Under the pieces are notes generated by a model. The model saw only the letters and a list, made by a program, of their open reading frames with translations. It was not told where the DNA came from and searched no databases. Of a stretch of DNA of 64,000 nucleotides, positions 60,932 to 64,000 are shown piece by piece. Source of the DNA: Pelecanus crispus (lineage: Eukaryota; Chordata; Aves; Pelecaniformes; Pelecanidae); contig NC_134643.1 in assembly GCF_030463565.1 (NCBI RefSeq), positions 74,893,721 through 74,957,720 of the forward strand, given 5' to 3'. Both the position numbers and the translations under genes were made by a program. Positions within the stretch are counted from its first letter, which is position 1; every line of letters begins with the position of its first letter.

Positions 60932-62182
60932 TTCAATGCATTAAAGGGTATCATTGCAGTGACAGAACACTCCTACTGCACTTATCTTTCCCCAATATAC
61001 AACAAATAGTATTAAGACAGCCTTCTCCTGCCTACCTGCACACAGCTCTTCCCCTGAACATTGCTTTCCAGCAGATTTGATTTGATTATCCTGAGTTTGT
61101 TGCAATCTGTTTTTCCTGGCTCAATTGCTTTTAACCTGTGCTCTCACTCCTTTCTCTTCTTAGAGAAGACAGCCTAGGAAGAGGTTAGTCTCAGCAACAT
61201 CCCTGCACATAGACAGGACATCTTATACTATATAACCTGACACATCCTAGTACCAAATGTCTTAAACAGAATAGAAAGAGAAGGACTTCTATGAAGGTAG
61301 AAGGAATAACAGCAAGTTGTCTCCCAATTTTTTTGTTCTTTTTTGAGCAGTGTCATTCTGAACAGAAGCATACAGGAGAAAGTTGAGAATAGGGAAGTAC
61401 ACCTTGTGGGTAGGATGCTGGCACACTTGAGATGAGACACTTGGGGAGGTCACAGCAGCAGCTCTACTCCCTCTGAATTCCCTTTTTTTCCCCAAGTGTT
61501 ATAGAGCAAAGGAAGGTAGTTCTCAATCAACAAGAGGGCCAGTTAGGCTCCGGTGCACATATCATCTCCAGATCTGAGTGCAACCAAAAAGGACATGGCT
61601 GTAAGTTGTAAGGCAATGAAGGGGGCAGAAGCCAAAAGGGGCAGCACAAATCATAGTGCAGTTGAGGCTTCCTATCAAGAGGACACCAGCCAGTGGTGTC
61701 AGTGTCATGACTTACAGCACAAAGAGGAACTCAGCAAGGGAGAGGAAGAGGCAGTGGCAAATTAAATCCAGCCTGGTCACAAGACCTTTTCGTCAGGTAC
61801 TCCTTCAGCTCTATTACAAAGACCCCTTCCCCATGTCCTTAGCCCCCCTTCACCTCCTGCCTCTTATCATGTCCATTGCTCACCCTGCCCAGATCTACGC
61901 GGTACCCAATCCTTCCAAACCTGTGGTTCACCAGTAGTGGTATGGCCCCTGCTCTCCTGTCCCTCCAGCCTCTTGGCCCCCATGCTGTTCTAGAGGCTGA
62001 TGGCACCTATCCTGCTATGCTGTATCTCAGCACAGATATGGTACTTGAAAAATATAAATCAGTGCCACCTGGAATAGGATTCTGCTGCAATCAGTTGCTA
62101 CTGCCCAAAGAATCAAGAGAAAACAGAAGTGGCCAAACTGGCTGGACACTTGAATACGATTACACAGCTGAAGCCATACACA

Positions 62183-62224
62183 AATAAAACAGTTATATGC
62201 CAAAGGTAAAAAAAAAAAAAAAAA
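62183..62224 (+). other. AATAAA followed by a poly(A) run (possible retrocopy 3' end)
   Basis: AATAAA at 62183-62188 is followed 20 bases later by 17 A at 62208-62224, the layout of a reverse-transcribed mRNA end. The sequence upstream (61.55-62.18 kb) has a 103-codon open frame ending at the signal, but no parent gene is recognised. A genomic A-run beside a chance hexamer is equally possible. Confidence 0.3.
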
Positions 62225-64000
62225 CAAAAACCCAACAGTTTTCTAGTGAAGCACAAAACAGCATCAATTTCCACAAATGAGACTTAGTCATAATTGGACA
62301 GGGAATGATTGCTCTGAGTCTATGCTATGACAAGAACGTTAAAGTCACTTCTGATGGCAAGGCAGAACAGACCCAGTGTCGTCATCATATCCTCACTACC
62401 AGAACTGACACCTTCCTCCCTTCTACCTCCACATCATTAGCACACAGCCAGTTCCTCATCGGCAAGCCATGGGGTATTGATTACCATCCACACTCACCCT
62501 TGCTCTAGGCTGCACCTGGTAGATGAGCTAGAGCTCAGCCCTGCACTGATTACTGACAGCCCCAGCACTGCCCTGAGAGTACTTCACTCCTCCAACACCC
62601 AAGTCCACTCTCCCCAGCAGAGCAGCAACGTCCAAGTTCAGTGTTCAAGCTGCTCTTCTCTCTTTCAAAGAAAACTTAGAGAGAAAAGCAGCTGTGAGCC
62701 AGGAAGACAGCCAAGTTTGTTTGCCCTTGAAAGGAGATGGTCACACGCGATGAAAGATAAAATGAACAGAGAACTCCTAGGGAAATGTATTCACCCTTGT
62801 ATCTTCTCTAGGCATAAGTCAAAAACTCCACAAGCTGGGCAGCAAGATACTGCTTCCACAATCCCAAGGTAAAAGTTCTGTGCTTTTTCAACACAAATAA
62901 AGGAAATCCTAACATAAGGGCATACACATTGCCAAGGAGGAAACACGTTATTGATGAGTTGAGGTTCCCTCTCACTAACATAGTGTGTAGAAGAGTCAAG
63001 TAGTTCCTTTACTTAGCACCAGAAATGGTCTCAGAATTAATATAGTGGCAACTTCGCTAAACAACAGGGTCAGCAAGGAAAACAAACAACTGTGCTTAAA
63101 ATAGGTAAGTTTCAGGGGCAGATACTGAGATCATAAATGAGCTAATACATATATACATATATGTATACATTTGGCCCAACTACAATAACACCCATAGGTG
63201 ACTCTTGCAAGTCAGCAGAAGGGCATTTCTACAGAATTAAACCTTTGGAAAATGGAGAAGACAAGGGCAAAATGCTTGGAGAGCAGGAAAAATGTTTTCT
63301 TCCTGAGGTCATCCCTAAAGTGGGGAAAATGGAGTCAGAGAAACCTGGTTACCAACCACCTTCACTTGAAAATTTCAGCTAACGGCATTATTGTAGGCTA
63401 TAAAGGGAGTGAAAGACAGGGACACCTTCACACTGTGAACCCTCTTCCTCTGGCCAGAAAAAACAACCAGGTAGATGACAAAGCAGAGAGTAAAGCACAC
63501 TTTAATTCACAGCATGTATGCAGTTCAGCCTCCGGGGTACAAGGATCCCCACTCTCCTTTGCCTCCTTCCTTCTGGCAGGACAGCAGTCTGGAACTGCTT
63601 CTGCAGGCACAGGCCATGAGTGTTGGCAACAGGACTGAGGTTCACCCTCTCACTCCAAGTGATGAACCACTCCACTCGGGGTCACCAGTTTCAGTACATG
63701 GTTGCCATGTGTCACGCCCAGCACTTTTGTAATGAAAAAGGGAAAGACAACCTCAAGGATCCTGGGCTAATGCTCTGGCTGCCAGCACATCCTGAAGTCC
63801 ATATCTTGACTACTACTGCAATCCAGGCTGAAAAGAGAAAACAAATACAGACATATGGAAGGCATTTAGTGAACTCATAAATACACATGAGCCTATTCCT
63901 TTTTTATATTAGTCCCTGATCTTGCACTGAACTTCTATTTTCTCCATTATCTACTATCTCGACAACCAACCAACCCCGCTCAGACAATCAAGAAACTATG

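Larger units (their letters stand above)
51451..64000. other. right intergenic flank downstream of IAPP
   Basis: No coding exon is recognised; PYROXD1 motifs expected of the next gene were looked for and not found. AT-rich single-copy DNA dominates. A CpG-containing patch lies at 56.75-56.84 kb, A/T homopolymers at 56.99, 58.21 and 62.21 kb, and an ACC/AAC-rich stretch at 53.27-53.34 kb. Confidence 0.6.

Noticed and set aside
61553-62872. Cluster of open frames of 60-130 codons at the right end
   Set aside because: No domain, splice signal or homology is recognised; composition fits GC-richer intergenic DNA.
1-64000. CRISPR array, operon or phage system
   Set aside because: Intron-exon structure, CR1/SINE repeats and vertebrate genes show a eukaryotic chromosome; no regularly spaced direct repeats were seen.

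Overview
This window looks like vertebrate, specifically avian, nuclear DNA. It has long introns and intergenic DNA, GT-AG spliced exons, and CR1 LINE fragments ending in the bird-typical ATTCTATG octamer tails. It also holds two tRNA-Ile-like SINEs with CR1 tails, resembling TguSINE1 of songbirds, which points weakly to a passerine. The two genes and their orientation match the amniote SLCO1A2-IAPP neighbourhood.

Layout. Positions 1-9,040 are gene-poor flank with low-complexity runs and one orphan exon-like segment on the minus strand (1579-1653). Positions 9,202-28,448 hold a 13-coding-exon organic anion transporter gene of the SLCO1 (OATP1) family on the minus strand, most likely SLCO1A2. 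All exons expected of the family are present and in family order. Three places look damaged: the coding-exon-6 donor reads AT instead of GT, and coding exon 12 does not join in frame to either neighbour in the way the family predicts. The gene may be a young pseudogene, a divergent gene with altered splicing, or carry assembly errors. Its introns hold antisense CR1 copies, including one with a 311-codon open reverse-transcriptase C-terminus (21,060-21,995), and a SINE.

Positions 28,503-47,475 are intergenic: CR1/LTR debris (34.7-35.3 kb), a second SINE (40.65 kb) and a 77-bp near-perfect inverted repeat (39,202-39,278). Positions 47,355-51,408 hold a complete IAPP (islet amyloid polypeptide/amylin) gene on the plus strand. 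It has a TATA box, nearby TAAT and E-box motifs, a non-coding first exon and three coding exons. One coding exon, 135 nt and phase-symmetric, has no counterpart in the mammalian gene and would enlarge the N-terminal propeptide. Positions 51,410-64,000 hold no recognisable gene; PYROXD1, the next gene in other amniotes, was not seen.

The two genes lie head to head with about 19 kb between them. One is a plasma-membrane transporter of bile acids, steroid conjugates and thyroid hormones by family; the other is a secreted peptide hormone. They are neighbours by synteny and share no pathway that the sequence shows.
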